Positions 37,111 through 49,309 of a DNA stretch of 64,000 bases are shown piece after piece (position 1 is the first letter of the stretch; each line of letters begins with the position of its first letter). The position numbers were made by a program, and so were the translations under genes. The notes under the pieces were generated by a model, which saw only the letters and a program-made list of their open reading frames with translations, was not told the origin of the DNA and did no database searches. Origin of the DNA: Onchocerca volvulus (taxonomy: Eukaryota; Nematoda; Chromadorea; Rhabditida; Onchocercidae); assembly GCA_000499405.2 (NCBI GenBank), contig HG738137.1, positions 17,754,581-17,818,580 on the forward strand, written 5' to 3'.

Positions 37111-40100
37111 ATTATCCTTGTTGACATGGATCGACACATAATGCTTGCTGTCATTATGTGCTATGATGTTAAGCTGATTGAAACTTTTTATAGAAAAAGT
37201 TACTAATTATAATGGTCGATAGTATACATGTCACGAATTGGAGTATACGGTAATGATACAGTATAACTTCATGAAACGTGTCAGCATGAAATAATCATTA
37301 AATTAAGAATAATGGTGAATGAGGTATAATTTGACAATATTTGTATCAATTGAATCGCTTTCATTTCGTATCATTTTGACAATAATATCACTGAGTGCAT
37401 TATTTTCATAATAAGGAGCCTTAAATTTAAAGAAAGCGAATTTTTGAGAAAAATAATCTCAAGACCATTTGTCTGATCTCATCGAACACTTTCTAAATAA
37501 TAACTTGCTTTAATTATGACTATAAAAATTGCATTAGACATAAACTAGCAATAAAATTAGAATCTTAATATTATTGACCATTTCTTTGTTCCCATGCAGT
37601 TGACAATGCTGATATTAGTAGATTAGCTTTAACCAAATATTAATTCAATCAAATTTGAACTTTCGAAACTTCTCTATTTCAAATCTACTACCATGTAGTA
37701 TTCATCAAGTTTCTCTTCACAAGTGACAAAGCATATGAGTTAAAATTGCATGAGAAAATGAAGAGCAAACTTTGGGTCTATCTTTTTCTTCTTGTTAAAA
37801 CATTTAAAATTTAATTGCGAATTATGATGAGTTATTGAAAAATTTTAAAAAAAAAAAAAAAATTGAAAAAAAAAAGTTCAGATTCAATATATTTACCGTA
37901 TTTTTGTTTTTTTTTTCTGAAAAATCAAAGGACAGTTACTTATTTATTTAAGAAGAAAAAACTATTGTTGTACATTCTAAAATAGTGATAAGATTAACAA
38001 GAATCTTTTGTGGTTGTCAAGAACTGATGATTAAAAACATAATGAAAATTTAATAGAAACTACAAAGAATACCTTTCACGACCTAAATTCACATTTAAAT
38101 TAATGTCAAAAACAAGACACTGAAAAGGAATTTAGTTAAAAATTCCTGCTTAACCTATTTAAATGTGTCATAAACACAGCGAAATTTTATTTTACCAAAT
38201 TGCAACTCAATCTAAATTAATAATATTTTGGCGTTATGCCTTTATTTACAATAAAATTTTTGCATTTTTTATAAAAAATAGAAACAATAATTGGAAGCAC
38301 TTAATACTTCATGCTGAAATATTTTTTTACAGCTAAATTTCGAAATTTTTCGCAAATTTTTCCGATGCTATTGTTCATTATTGTCCCATTTCCAAATATC
38401 TGTGTTAATTTTATTTTTACCCATTTTGACATTTCGACTAATTATTCATAGTTTTGGCTTTCAAACTATTGGCCAAACATCTGCATATAATCGCAATCGC
38501 ATGTAAAAATTATTATGTGATAAATAAGTCGGAGTAATTAGTCAAAATAGGTGGAGTAATTAAGCCGTAACATAAATTCTAACAATTAAAATTTTATTTG
38601 ATAAGCAATTTCAACTGATTCATCGTTGACCTTTCAAAGAATGAAAAAGCATTTGTACAATTAGAAATTTAAACTTTGTATCTTGTGATAGTGCTACAAG
38701 AACCTGATCAATGGCATAAATCTTGTTGCAAAATTGATTTGATTTCATTCTGATAAATTGTGTACACTTTCATGATTATCATTTTTAAGATAAAACATGT
38801 AACATTCTGCTGAACAATAACCATTATCGAGTTAGTAAATCATCTTGTGTCATCCATAAATCCTTTTACCAGTATTTAAAAATTTAACTTTCGAATAAAT
38901 CATGCTTATATCACTAGTTTATCATTATTTTACCATTGCCAATGATTTATTATCATTTATTTCGTAATATGGTTTGTTATAGCTTTATCGATTTAATCAA
39001 TATAAATCAATTCTGAAAATCTATGACTATTCATTGTTATTGGAAATTTCTCAAGTTAATAAAAAGTATCGTAGTTTTAGAATTAAAAAAGAATAAATTG
39101 AAAAAAAATTTTTTTTAAAGAATTTATTAAAAATCTTAAAAAAAAAAAATTCACTAACATTTTGACACTTGTCACCTTTGCTTTTTTGACCAAGCAATTA
39201 TAATTATGATTTAATTTAGTTCAACAATCATTGCATTTGTCAAAATAATGAATAATTGCTTGAAATGTTCTGTTGAATTTCCAAACTCTACTCTATCAAT
39301 CTGAAGAAACTATGGCATATCATCATCACCTTCTAATGCATAATACATAAATTTTACAGAGGAATAACACTAAAAGACTAGTAAAATTCTTTGAAATAAC
39401 AATTACAATCTGTCGATGAATATTTGCAACACCAATAGGATAATATAATGCATACTGCTAGTGTCGAAACTTTATGCTGAATTTCATGGAATTCTCAAAT
39501 TTCACTAAAGCTGATTGTTGAATTAGACGAAAATTCCAATTTTCAATTGATCAAATACAGATAACTAACGATACTATCTAAAATTCGTATTTTCAATGTA
39601 AAGAAAACTTCATTTTGCACATATTTGATCGAAGTAGAATTGATTTTTTTTGTTTAGTCCCTCTAGTTTAAAAAGCATCAAAATCAATACTCACATTCAC
39701 TTAATCACTACTAATATCTCTCGTTGAGAACAACGAACGAATTATTTCTATCATTATGTTTAACAAGTTTGCGAATATACCAGGCTATTTGGAACTTCAA
39801 GAAAAATACAATTTCTGCTTTACAAGTTCTTTTTTCTTCTTTTTTTCTCTTTTTTAAAATTTTATGACATCGTAAAGTTCAATTTACCCAGAAGATGGAC
39901 AAGTTACATTGTTCATGATATAAGGAAATGTTCAAGGAAAAGATCAGTTTCTTTGAAATGGTGAACAGGTTGCAAAGGCTAGTCTATAGTACTAAATGAT
40001 AAAAAAATCTATTGTCCTCGAAGAATTGGAAAAAAGTTTTAGGCAGTTTAGTAAGTAGTACTATACATCTCAAATGGCTCATGGCTTATTTTAAAATGAT

Positions 40101-40480
40101 CAAACATCGGACATGTCAAATGTCAAATACTGAAAGTAAAGAATTTTCGGAAAATTTATTGAACTTGAAAACTCAATAACCAGTGATCATAAAAAAGAAA
40201 ATTCAACATTCAACGATTATATACAAACAATTGTTTCTATGGCCTCATTTCCGAAATAAAACAACAAGAAGTATGAAGCTAACTTCTTTAATATTTCTAA
40301 TTTAAAGAATATCATATGTTATCTACATATAATATAAAAATTCAAGACAAATAGTAGGAGTTCTAATGAAACAACACCCGTCTTAAACAATTGGCAATTT
40401 GAAATGTAGCTTTATAATTCTTTTCGGGATAGTTCTGAAGACGGAATTCAATGGAAAGATTATGTATTGATTGAGTGATA
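37111..40480. other. Gene-poor AT-rich region downstream of nol-9
   Basis: No gene is supportable. Homopolymer A runs occur near 37847-37876 and 39130. The reverse complement of AATAAA at 40155-40160 is a possible polyadenylation signal for the minus-strand nol-9, about 320 bases past its stop. Confidence 0.5.
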
Positions 40481-43400
40481 TTAACTTGGCAACATAGATT
40501 TTCCCATTCGTTTTTTCACCGCTAACTGGGTTTGCATCTTCAAAAATCTTTTCCTATGGAAGACTGATTTTATCTTCAGCTCCTTGAATAACTCAGTATG
40601 GAAGGAAGAAGAACGTTCTCGAACAACATATGGTATAGCCGATTTACCCTGAAAATCACCAAAACATCACTGTGACAAAATAATCAGAAAAAAAAAAACA
40701 AAAAAACAAATAAAATATTACTTTCAATATGACATTTCTGACTTTGCAAGGAGTTCTGCAAAGAATTTGTAATCGAATTGAAAAATTAAAAGAAAAAAAT
40801 TCATTATTGAAGATATCGATAATGCATTAAAAGACAAACACATGGAAAAAACCTGTGAAATAAGAAAATATCGCGGAAGATCAATATTTAAGCCACGTGC
40901 CAATACATTAACTTCTTGGAGGTCTGAAAGATCAAGAGGTGTTGAAATAAAGAAAAGGCACTGCTCCGGATCAATCGCTCGGATAAATCCATAACCAATG
41001 ACGCGCAATGGTTCTACATCATCTGCGTTTAACAAAACCGGCATATCTGGATCGCCAAACAGTCTTTTATCCTTCAAATGAACATATTTCTTAAACAATG
41101 CAACACTGGGACAAAAATCACACTTTTTACTTCCAGCAGCAGTTAAAAATTCTTGCCACTTCAAATTAAACAAATATAAAGCTATCTAAAAGATTATACA
41201 TACATAACATACAAGAAAACCTCATCACTTTTATTTCATATTTTCCATGAATGTTTTCATGTTTTTTCTTCTTCTCCTCATTTTTCCTTCTCCTTATGTC
41301 AAAAAATATCATACAAGTATTTCGAATAAAATCACCGTTTCCACTTAATTTACCACTATTCTAAGCTTAACAGTTTGTATAAACTGAGATGGTAATCTTA
41401 AAACTGCATTAGAGCTAAAAAAAAAAAAAATATCTGATGTTACTGAAAAACAAGTGACATACTTTTTAAAATCGGAAAATTTTTGGTTTCGCAAACATGA
41501 AAAAATGCAAAACTTACTGAAAATTTTCAAGTATAACAGATAAAAAATCTTTGAAAAACCAACTTCTTCCGATTGATTGATAGAATTACGGACACATAGA
41601 GCGATGAAAGTACAATTCAAAACGGCAAATATATGATTTGCAGGAAATGGTCCGTTTGAGTGCACCAGCAATGCTACATTGCGGAATGATACAGTGAAAG
41701 GAGTTGCATCGGCAAATGATTTCACGGTTGGAACGGGACAAGAATGTGCCATATATGCTGTTATCCGGAGATTTCGTAAAACGGATGGGGTGAAAATCAC
41801 ATACCTGAAGATGAAAATTTTTCTTTTAAATTCCATAAATTCAGAAATTCTTCAATAGTAAATACGTCACAGCACACTCTATTTCGAAGCAACATTATCA
41901 ATGTTTCAAAATTGCACTTATTTTTATTGGCAATAAAATTTTCTTAATTTGGATGAAATTTTAAGATTACTACTTATGAATCATCCGCACGGTTTTCATT
42001 CTTTCCCACTTTAAAAGAAATTAAAGTAAGATGAAAAAGATAAAAAATGATTTATTTTATGATAAAATTATAAAAACCTATCCGAGGCATTTCTACTCTC
42101 CCACTCTTTTTGTGATTTAAGTAACAGGTAACAAGAAAAAAAATCACTTGTTTTTGTTTCATCCTGGATGAAAATTAATTTTTTTTTTTCGACTTAATCT
42201 ATATAAAGAAAATTTACGTAGGCTTTTCAATAGCATCGCCATAAAACACAAGCGGTTTTGCATTTCCATTCGGAGTAGATTGCTGAATCTGGAAAGAAAT
42301 ACAATTCAGACTATCAATATTTTACTGTTTCGATTCATAAAAAACAGATAACTGTTCGATAAAGTTTAAAAAATTTCGAGAAACGGGAAACCTTCCCATG
42401 CAATCTCAAATCATCATTTTTATCAATATGTTCATTACCATATAATTGGGTCCTGATGAAGCAACGAAAGTAAACACAAAATCAGGATCAAATAATTTTA
42501 ACATCTCATCCAAAAGAAAAGCACCTTTTCCTGAAATTTAATTCCAATTACACTCAAATATATACTTCTATGTTTTTCAGTGATATGTCCTTCATACTAC
42601 GGACAAGGTAACAAAAATTCAACCAACACAATTCATATCTAAACAAAAATGAAAAATTGTCTGAAAAAATGAAAAAAATTAATACAATACCTTCAATCCA
42701 TCCACAAGTGTTAATTAAAAGTGGAGATGAAGGAAGACTATCACTCAAGAAATAATCCAACAATTTCCGAAGAATAGCCATGTATGAACTTAAATTATCA
42801 TTTAACGAAATTCTTCCGTAAAAATAAGTATCTGACAGCAAGATTCGTTGCTGAAATATCGGTACACCTGAAAATTTTAAAAATTAGATTATTCTTCTTG
42901 CATATTCAGAGTGAAGAAAGAATTTCTGACAAATTTCGTTTTCTAGAAAACAACTGCAAAATAAAAAATACCTAAAAGTGGTGAGTTGAGTTTCAATAGT
43001 GAAACACTTCCTGGTGGATTCATTTCTGGTTGCCCAACATCGCAATCAAGAATATATGGAGGCGGTCGATTTCTAAAACGGTGAAACTTGGAACAGACAA
43101 TCGTAAAAAATCCTGGAGGAGAAGCAATATGAAAAATTATAGCCAAGAAATTCGGAATATTTAAAAAACAGTAGTTCAACAAATTGATTATTAATTTCTG
43201 AAAAGTTACTATTGAACTTCCAACTAATTTCAAATTTTTTTTTTTTTTAACAAGAATTTTTAAAATCTGAAAAACCAAAAAAAAAATATTTTTACTATAA
43301 AGAATTGATACGAAACTCTCTTCCTAATTTAACAGGAGAATTTTAAATGCCATTTTTTTCAAATAGAATAAATCTTTCAACACTATTAAAGATTTGTCAG

Positions 43401-45614
43401 AAAAAGATAAACAAGCCAAAAATGAAAATATTACTTTCCAAGAAGTGAATTAGCTAATACTCGAATAAGCATTGATTTTCCCGTATTCTTGTTTCCTGTA
43501 ATCATCGTTATACTTCTTTTTCCTTCTCCTGCAAAATGAGATCATCCTTGTATGCTTGATCATATTAAAAGCTATTTATATTTATCTGAATTTGTCAGTT
43601 TGAAGTGCTAAAGGGATCCCACAAAAGAACTCAAGTTGATAAATACATTAGTTCAAGTTGCAAGTAAAATGTATATGTACCAATTTGAATTATTTAATCC
43701 TTCTTGCTACACAATATTGAAAACTTACGCGATTTATTTAAGATCAGTTCTGTCAACTGCAAAATGCTATCGGCAGTTTTACCCGTATAAAGAGGTGGAT
43801 ATTTGATTTGAAGCGCGCTGCATAGCGGTCCCACTGAGTAAGACTCATTGGAGTCTGGTGGGAGGAAAAAAATCTGAAAAGCCAAAATCCTTTAGGATGA
43901 CTCACCGGATATTTTCTTACAACAGCACTTCTCATGCAATCCATTCCCATTTCTGAGAGTGTAAAAAAAAGTCATATGCACTATAGTCTATATAAAATAT
44001 GAGAACAGCACAAAAAGTGATGCAAAACAAAACAAAAAACAACTTACAATAAAAAACAGTAAATGTTAGATAAGCAGTAAGAATGGTAGTTTGATGCGAT
44101 GAAATAAAAGATTTCAAGAGTTTTTTTCCAAAACTAAACTATAGAAATACTCCCTACTTTCATACCTGACCATGAAGTTCGCGAAGACAAGCACAAATCT
44201 TCGAAAAATTAAACCGGAAAAGCAGTATACTATCACCATTTTCGAATTCCTCCAGTATCGGGTCCACTGCGTTTGTTAGCTGAACAGCTGGACAAAATAA
44301 AACACAAAAAATATATGGAAATATAAAAAATCACAAGTTTAAAAAATACATAAAATTATATCTTAAATAATAAAATTGTTTTAAATTCTTCTAAACATAT
44401 TTTTCCTTAATTTGTCACTTCTATTTTTTATCGAAAACTGTCTGCTTTGCAGACTTCATCCTTTATTTGCGTGAAAATTGATGGATATGAAACATTTTGA
44501 GACGACAATTTTCGAGAAAACTTGAAATTGAAAAAATATATATATATATAGATGAAGTTGACTAATGCTTTAAAATACCTCTTTCAGTCGCCATTTCACA
44601 CGATGAAGATTGAAAAGATTGTCTTGAAGCGAAACAAACTGTGCCGGAGGACCAACTGAATATGGTGCTGCAATTTTGATAAACCGTTCTTCTCCATAAG
44701 CACCAGATTCAAATTCATAGCCATGTGATAATACTTTACCGAAGAGTACCTTAAGGGAAGATGGCTGAGAAAAATTTAATGAATAATAATATCACCTTAG
44801 TATTTATTTTCCCTTTTTGCATATTTTCTTCTCTTTTTTTTTCAATTTATTTCTTTTCGATCTAACTCATTTCAAAAATATGTTCTAAGATCTTGAATCT
44901 AAGCAACTGAAATTTATATGAATATCAAAGCTGCTACCTGAATATCAAATACGCCGAAAATACTGATACGACAATTATGTTTCAACACAGCCAGGCTATA
45001 ATCCGGTCGGTAACATTGATGGAAGTAGCTGAAATTTCAATAACGATGCAAAATCTGTACAATAATGTTTCATACTATTGAAGAGAACATAGGAATTTTG
45101 CTAATACAACACATGAATTCTTATGAATTCTTGTTTGTTCCTATTCGTGTTGAGGGATGTCTACAGAAGAGGAAGCTACCTTATAAGATATGTCTTGCCT
45201 GAATGATTGAAGTTGAAGGAACTCAATGAATCTAATCTGCTAACTAAATAATGTGAAAAAGTTAATAAATGAATGGCTCAATATGCTACTTTCAAGAAGT
45301 CTTAAACTGGAGCCATACGATGATAATTTAATTTGCTGTACAGATCTTGGACAATTTTGAAAAATAACTCATTTTGTTATATAGATATAAAATCATAAAG
45401 ATAAAATGGGAGTGTGGAAATCCTTTTCAGAAGATAAAAAACCGAAAAATGGAACTGATGTATGTATAGGTTCTGCATATATATGTATATATAATATGCG
45501 TATATACGAATAGACGTTTGAGTATGTCTGATATGTCGGAGATAAAATGAAAAGAAAAATGAAATCAACAAAACTGCCAACTAACCCATCCAAACTTTTG
45601 ATCTCATTTGACAT
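40481..45614 (-). CDS. nol-9: Polynucleotide 5'-hydroxyl-kinase NOL9/Grc3
   Basis: NOL9/Grc3 phosphorylates the 5'-OH end made when the ITS2 pre-rRNA spacer is cut, and so acts in the nucleolus in 60S subunit maturation. Exons, 5' to 3' on the minus strand: 45614-45586, 45028-44938, 44764-44579, 44279-44171, 43952-43906, 43873-43729, 43528-43435, 43072-42972, 42867-42691, 42530-42439, 42288-42218, 41804 to about 41560, about 41185-40853, 40648-40481. This gives roughly 625 residues. Walker A GNKNTGKS is at about 214-221. The Walker B/lid block ILDCDVGQPEMNPPGSVSLL begins near 241; family members have CDLGQTEFTPPG here. INTCGWIEG and VIGYGFIRAID are also family-typical. The first exon is small and its start is inferred from phase. 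The junction between the 41560 and 41185 exons is unresolved, and the donor at 44171 (GTCAGG) is weak. Confidence 0.93.
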
Positions 45615-46399
45615 ATTTCTAACTTCCACGATATGTCCAACTTGCAATCAACATCGCTGAGTCAAAATGAAGAAGGATGATGAAATCAAACTAAAATTAA
45701 ATCAAGTAATAAATTTTGAGAAGCAATTTTCAGATATTTCCTTTTTTTCTTCTTTCCGTTCTCTAGATTATACATATGTCAAATCAATGTTCTATATATT
45801 CCCCAATTTTCTATGGATTTAAAATTTTTAATCTCTACCTGCTTTATCCACCGCAAAATACCCACCTTCCTTTCTTCCTACAAAAAAAAAAAAAAAAAAA
45901 AAAAAAAAAGCGCAATTGCTTCTCCGTCTTAAACCTCCTTCAGCCCTAACGAATCCTAGTGATCTCTGTCCTCTCCAACTATTCCACACTATTTCATTCT
46001 CTTTCAATTTTAAACTTCCGTTCTTTCTCATCTTATCAATCTTTCGATCCTGGATAGACTTATCTAGGGACTAATCATTTCGTATCAAATTCCATTCATT
46101 TCTCTCGATGAATGATTTTAGTAGTACTTAATTCTGATATAAATCAATAATGCCATAGCAACAGTTGTCCGATAGTAGCGGGAAGTTTGTGGTAGATATT
46201 CTGATGTTGACTTGAACGGATCCGTTTTGAATTTTTTTTTTTAATAGTTATTTATTCTATTGAAAGATAGATTAATTAAGCAAATATTTTCATATTCAAA
46301 ATATTTATGACTAGATTATTTTCTCATAATGGCGAAGTTCTGTAAATTTGAAAGTTTTCGAATTTAAATTTATAGAAAATCTCAAGATTTTTCAAATCA
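45615..46399. promoter_or_regulatory. Shared upstream region between nol-9 and the PUDP-like gene
   Basis: The two start codons point away from each other across about 785 bases, so both promoters must lie here. The interval holds an A-run of roughly 29 bases near 45881-45909 and pyrimidine-rich stretches around 45740-46030. A possible acceptor (AATTTATAG, ending near 46373) precedes the plus-strand ATG at 46400. No TATA box or other named motif is evident. Confidence 0.5.
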
Positions 46400-47616
46400 A
46401 TGAATTCACGACCAAAAATAACGCATGTAATCTTCGATTTGGATGGTGTATTGATTGATTCGGAGCGTGTCAATTTCCAGATATACCAGAGACTTTGGAG
46501 TAAATATGGGAAAACATTCACTCCTGAGTTAATGCTACGTATTACGGGGACACCGATGGCAAACAGTGCACCATTCCTCATTCAGCATGTAATTTCAATT
46601 TTTCAATTAAATTTTAAAATTTCGGAATTATTGCAATACTTGCTGAGTTTTATAAAGCAATATTTATTCAAAACTGTGATAAAATATTGAATAAGGAAGC
46701 TAATTACTGGGAGAAATAAAAATGAAACTTTTATGGTTCAAACAAATGATGGGATAATTTCATTGGACTTGAACATTTTTCTGAATTTTTGTTTTAACAT
46801 GTCCTTTCAAAATTTTCATTTACTTTATAAGATCTACTCACTCTTATACCAAAATATAAAATCGAAATTCAGGATAGTTTATGAAAAAATCATCAGATGT
46901 TATGAAAACATTTGATATACTTTTTCTCTTTTTTTTTTTTTTTTTAATTTTATGCCACAAAATAACATTTCAGTTTGATATGGAAGGAAAACTTTCAATT
47001 GAAGAATATCGTAAACAGTATAATACGTTAGCCGATGAATTTATGCGCAAATGTCCAATTATTCCTGGTGTTATGCGATTGGTACGACACTTAGCAAGGC
47101 ATAAGATACATATGGCAGTATGTACTAGTTCGAATAAAATTGAATTTAATGTAAAAACGGCTATGCATCCGGAATTATTCAGTTTGATTCCTTTAATTGT
47201 AAGTTTTTCCTTCTACTTTGTTCATGAAAAATTAACAAGCATTGTGTAAAATAATCAAGAAGGACAAAATGCTCATTGCTTTTCTACAATTTTCATAATT
47301 TTTTGGCAAAAATTGATTAATTAAGGTTTTGGCTGGAGATGATCCGGAAATCAAACGTGGAAAACCAGCTCCGGATCCATTTTTGGTTACAATGAATCGA
47401 TTCAGAGAAAAACCAGAAAATGCTGTGAATGTTTTGGTATTTGAAGATTCAGCAAATGGTGTTCGGTCAGCCATTGCTGCTGGTATGCAAGTTGTTATGA
47501 TTCCCGATATGTCATATATGAAACTACCCGAAGAAGTGATTGATAAAATTGGGTGTATTCTGAAGAGCTTCGAAGAATTTAAACCGGAGAGTATGGGATT
47601 ACCATCGTACGACTGA
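46400..47616 (+). CDS. PUDP: HAD phosphatase, pseudouridine-5'-phosphatase type (PUDP/HDHD1)
   Basis: Exons 46400-46588, 46974-47198 and 47326-47616 join in phase 0 to 234 residues, the usual family length. Members dephosphorylate pseudouridine 5'-phosphate arising from RNA breakdown. HAD motif I is FDLDGVLIDSE, with nucleophile D13 and acid/base D15. Motif II is T114/S115 in VCTSS, motif III is K151 in KRGKPAPDPF, and motif IV is E178-D179 in VFEDSANGV. The tail GMQVVMIPD and the ending GLPSYD closely match vertebrate PUDP, which ends in GLPSYE. All catalytic residues are present, and the enzyme should be soluble and cytosolic. Substrate preference is inferred from similarity only; other small HAD phosphatases share the motifs. 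AATAAA lies at 47716-47721, 100 bases after the stop. Confidence 0.95.
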
Positions 47617-47715
47617 AATACTTATTGATTTTCCAGTGAAATTTTCGGTAGGCATAAACTTATCATATCTTTTCTTATTTAAAAATTTTTAGAGAAAGTT
47701 TAAAATATATTTTGG

Positions 47716-47721
47716 AATAAA
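47716..47721 (+). terminator. Polyadenylation signal AATAAA of the PUDP-like gene
   Basis: A canonical AATAAA hexamer lies 100 bases downstream of the PUDP-like stop codon, the first one after the gene. The distance is normal for a nematode 3'UTR. Confidence 0.55.
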
Positions 47722-48813
47722 AAATTGCTTAAATTAAAAGAAAACTAAACATGTAAATAATTGATTCAGTGTAGGTCTTTAGATCTTCTTTAATGAAGTC
47801 ATCTGTTTTTTTCTAATGTTATTTGTCATTAGCTTAGCGCGATATTTTTCCTGTAACTAAATATAAATAGTTACTTTTTTGTTGTTGATTCCAATCAATT
47901 TTTTGTTATTGAACAAATATTTTGTTTGGAATATATTAATTTTGTATTTTTTTCCGAAGATAGAAATATTTCTTATTAAAATTCTGTTTTATTATGGGTT
48001 AAAAAAAAAAAAAAATTACTTTTTTTTTAATATATAAAAGACCATTGGATCTTTCTACTCTCAATTTGCTTTTTGATCTCTTTATATCGTTGTTTTACAT
48101 TTGTAAGTATTCCACATTCATTATCTTTTTCTTTTCGTTAATTAACTTATTTTTCTCTTGCGTATAGTAAGATTTTTGACTGAATGATGGAAAAATATTC
48201 GTTTCAAATCAAGAATTTCTATTCTTTGAATTTATTCAAATCTCTGAAACTACTTAGTGGGATGAATTAATATGATAAAAGTATCAATCCAAGATTTTTG
48301 CTTAATTTCGCCATGAACAATAGATTCTTAATCAATAGACACTCGACAGTTTGAACTTGAGGAATGGCGCCATTAATATATCATTATCATTGATCGCAAT
48401 GGCAACATAATTTTCCTCAATATTTCACGAATATCGTTACAATTGAGCAATAATATTTTTGTGGTTGCAATCTAAAGAATCTGACAAGGCAGTTAAGATA
48501 TTCAACAGTAAAAATTTTTCAGCAGTAACAAAAAGTTCTTATGTCCGGTCATCTTAATCATCATATGTAATAGAACTTTACATATATCATCTATAAAAAA
48601 AAATCCTTTATAACGAGTCATAGATATCAATTCATCAATGCCAACTTCTAAATTATTAACACCCAAAAACAGAAATTAGTCGGGACCACGACTAAGAGCG
48701 ATCACAATTGATAATGCCAACATCTAAATGATCAAACAATTAACAACATTGTTATAATCACTTGTAAAAATGCTTCCTTGCAACCATAAACCATAACTTG
48801 TAATATTACTTAC
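47722..48813. other. Intergenic AT-rich DNA
   Basis: No gene is supportable. On the minus strand two short related segments occur near 48700-48717 and 48630-48650, both containing TTGGCATT(A/G)AT. They may be decayed 3' exons of the candidate at 48814-49155. Confidence 0.45.
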
Positions 48814-49155
48814 TTTAATCATTTCATTTTCACCAGAAACTCTGATAGTCGATAATTCAGATGCGAACAATCCTTTATTGTAAGTTGCTATATTATCATG
48901 TACATGATCCACGATAGTTGGTTCTCTAATGTTACCGATACATCTAATACCGATCAAAATTTTAGCTCCATTATCAACAATGTCATCAATTGCATTAAAT
49001 GCATTATCTTTTTGCTGGTAAAATCGAAATATTTTATAATATAAATATGACGAAATAATCCAAGTAATTTGTATAATAGAAATTTGCATTTCTCCGACAA
49101 AATCTTCCGATCTGCTAATAGAGATCATGGTATTGTTTGAGATATTGAAATTCAT
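48814..49155 (-). CDS. Unrecognised two-exon coding segment (partial or relic)
   Basis: The exon 49014-48814 is well bounded, with acceptor TTTTACCAG, 67 codons and donor AAA|GTAAGT. It reads like real protein (for example AIDDIVDNGAKILIGIRCIG and ELSTIRVSGENEMIK). Upstream, an ATG at about 49155, close to a TTCCAGACAG acceptor, opens a short exon ending near 49099 at TTT|GTCGGA. That joins in phase. No downstream exon could be joined with confidence, and likely continuations run into stops, so the gene may be truncated. I do not recognise the family. Confidence 0.4.
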
Positions 49156-49309
49156 GTTAACTGTCTGGAATGTTGTCAAGACTAAAGCTTATTGTAAACA
49201 CCATTCATATCTTATTCTCTTCTGATAACGAATCTTTTATATAATTCATGTATTGTAAGCCAGCACCCACTACTAAGATCAAGGGTTATTTACAAAAAAA
49301 AAGCTTTTC

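Noticed and set aside
45828..46031. Minus-strand frame with a poly-phenylalanine run upstream of nol-9
   Set aside because: It is produced by the long A-run near 45.9 kb, with no splice connection to nol-9.
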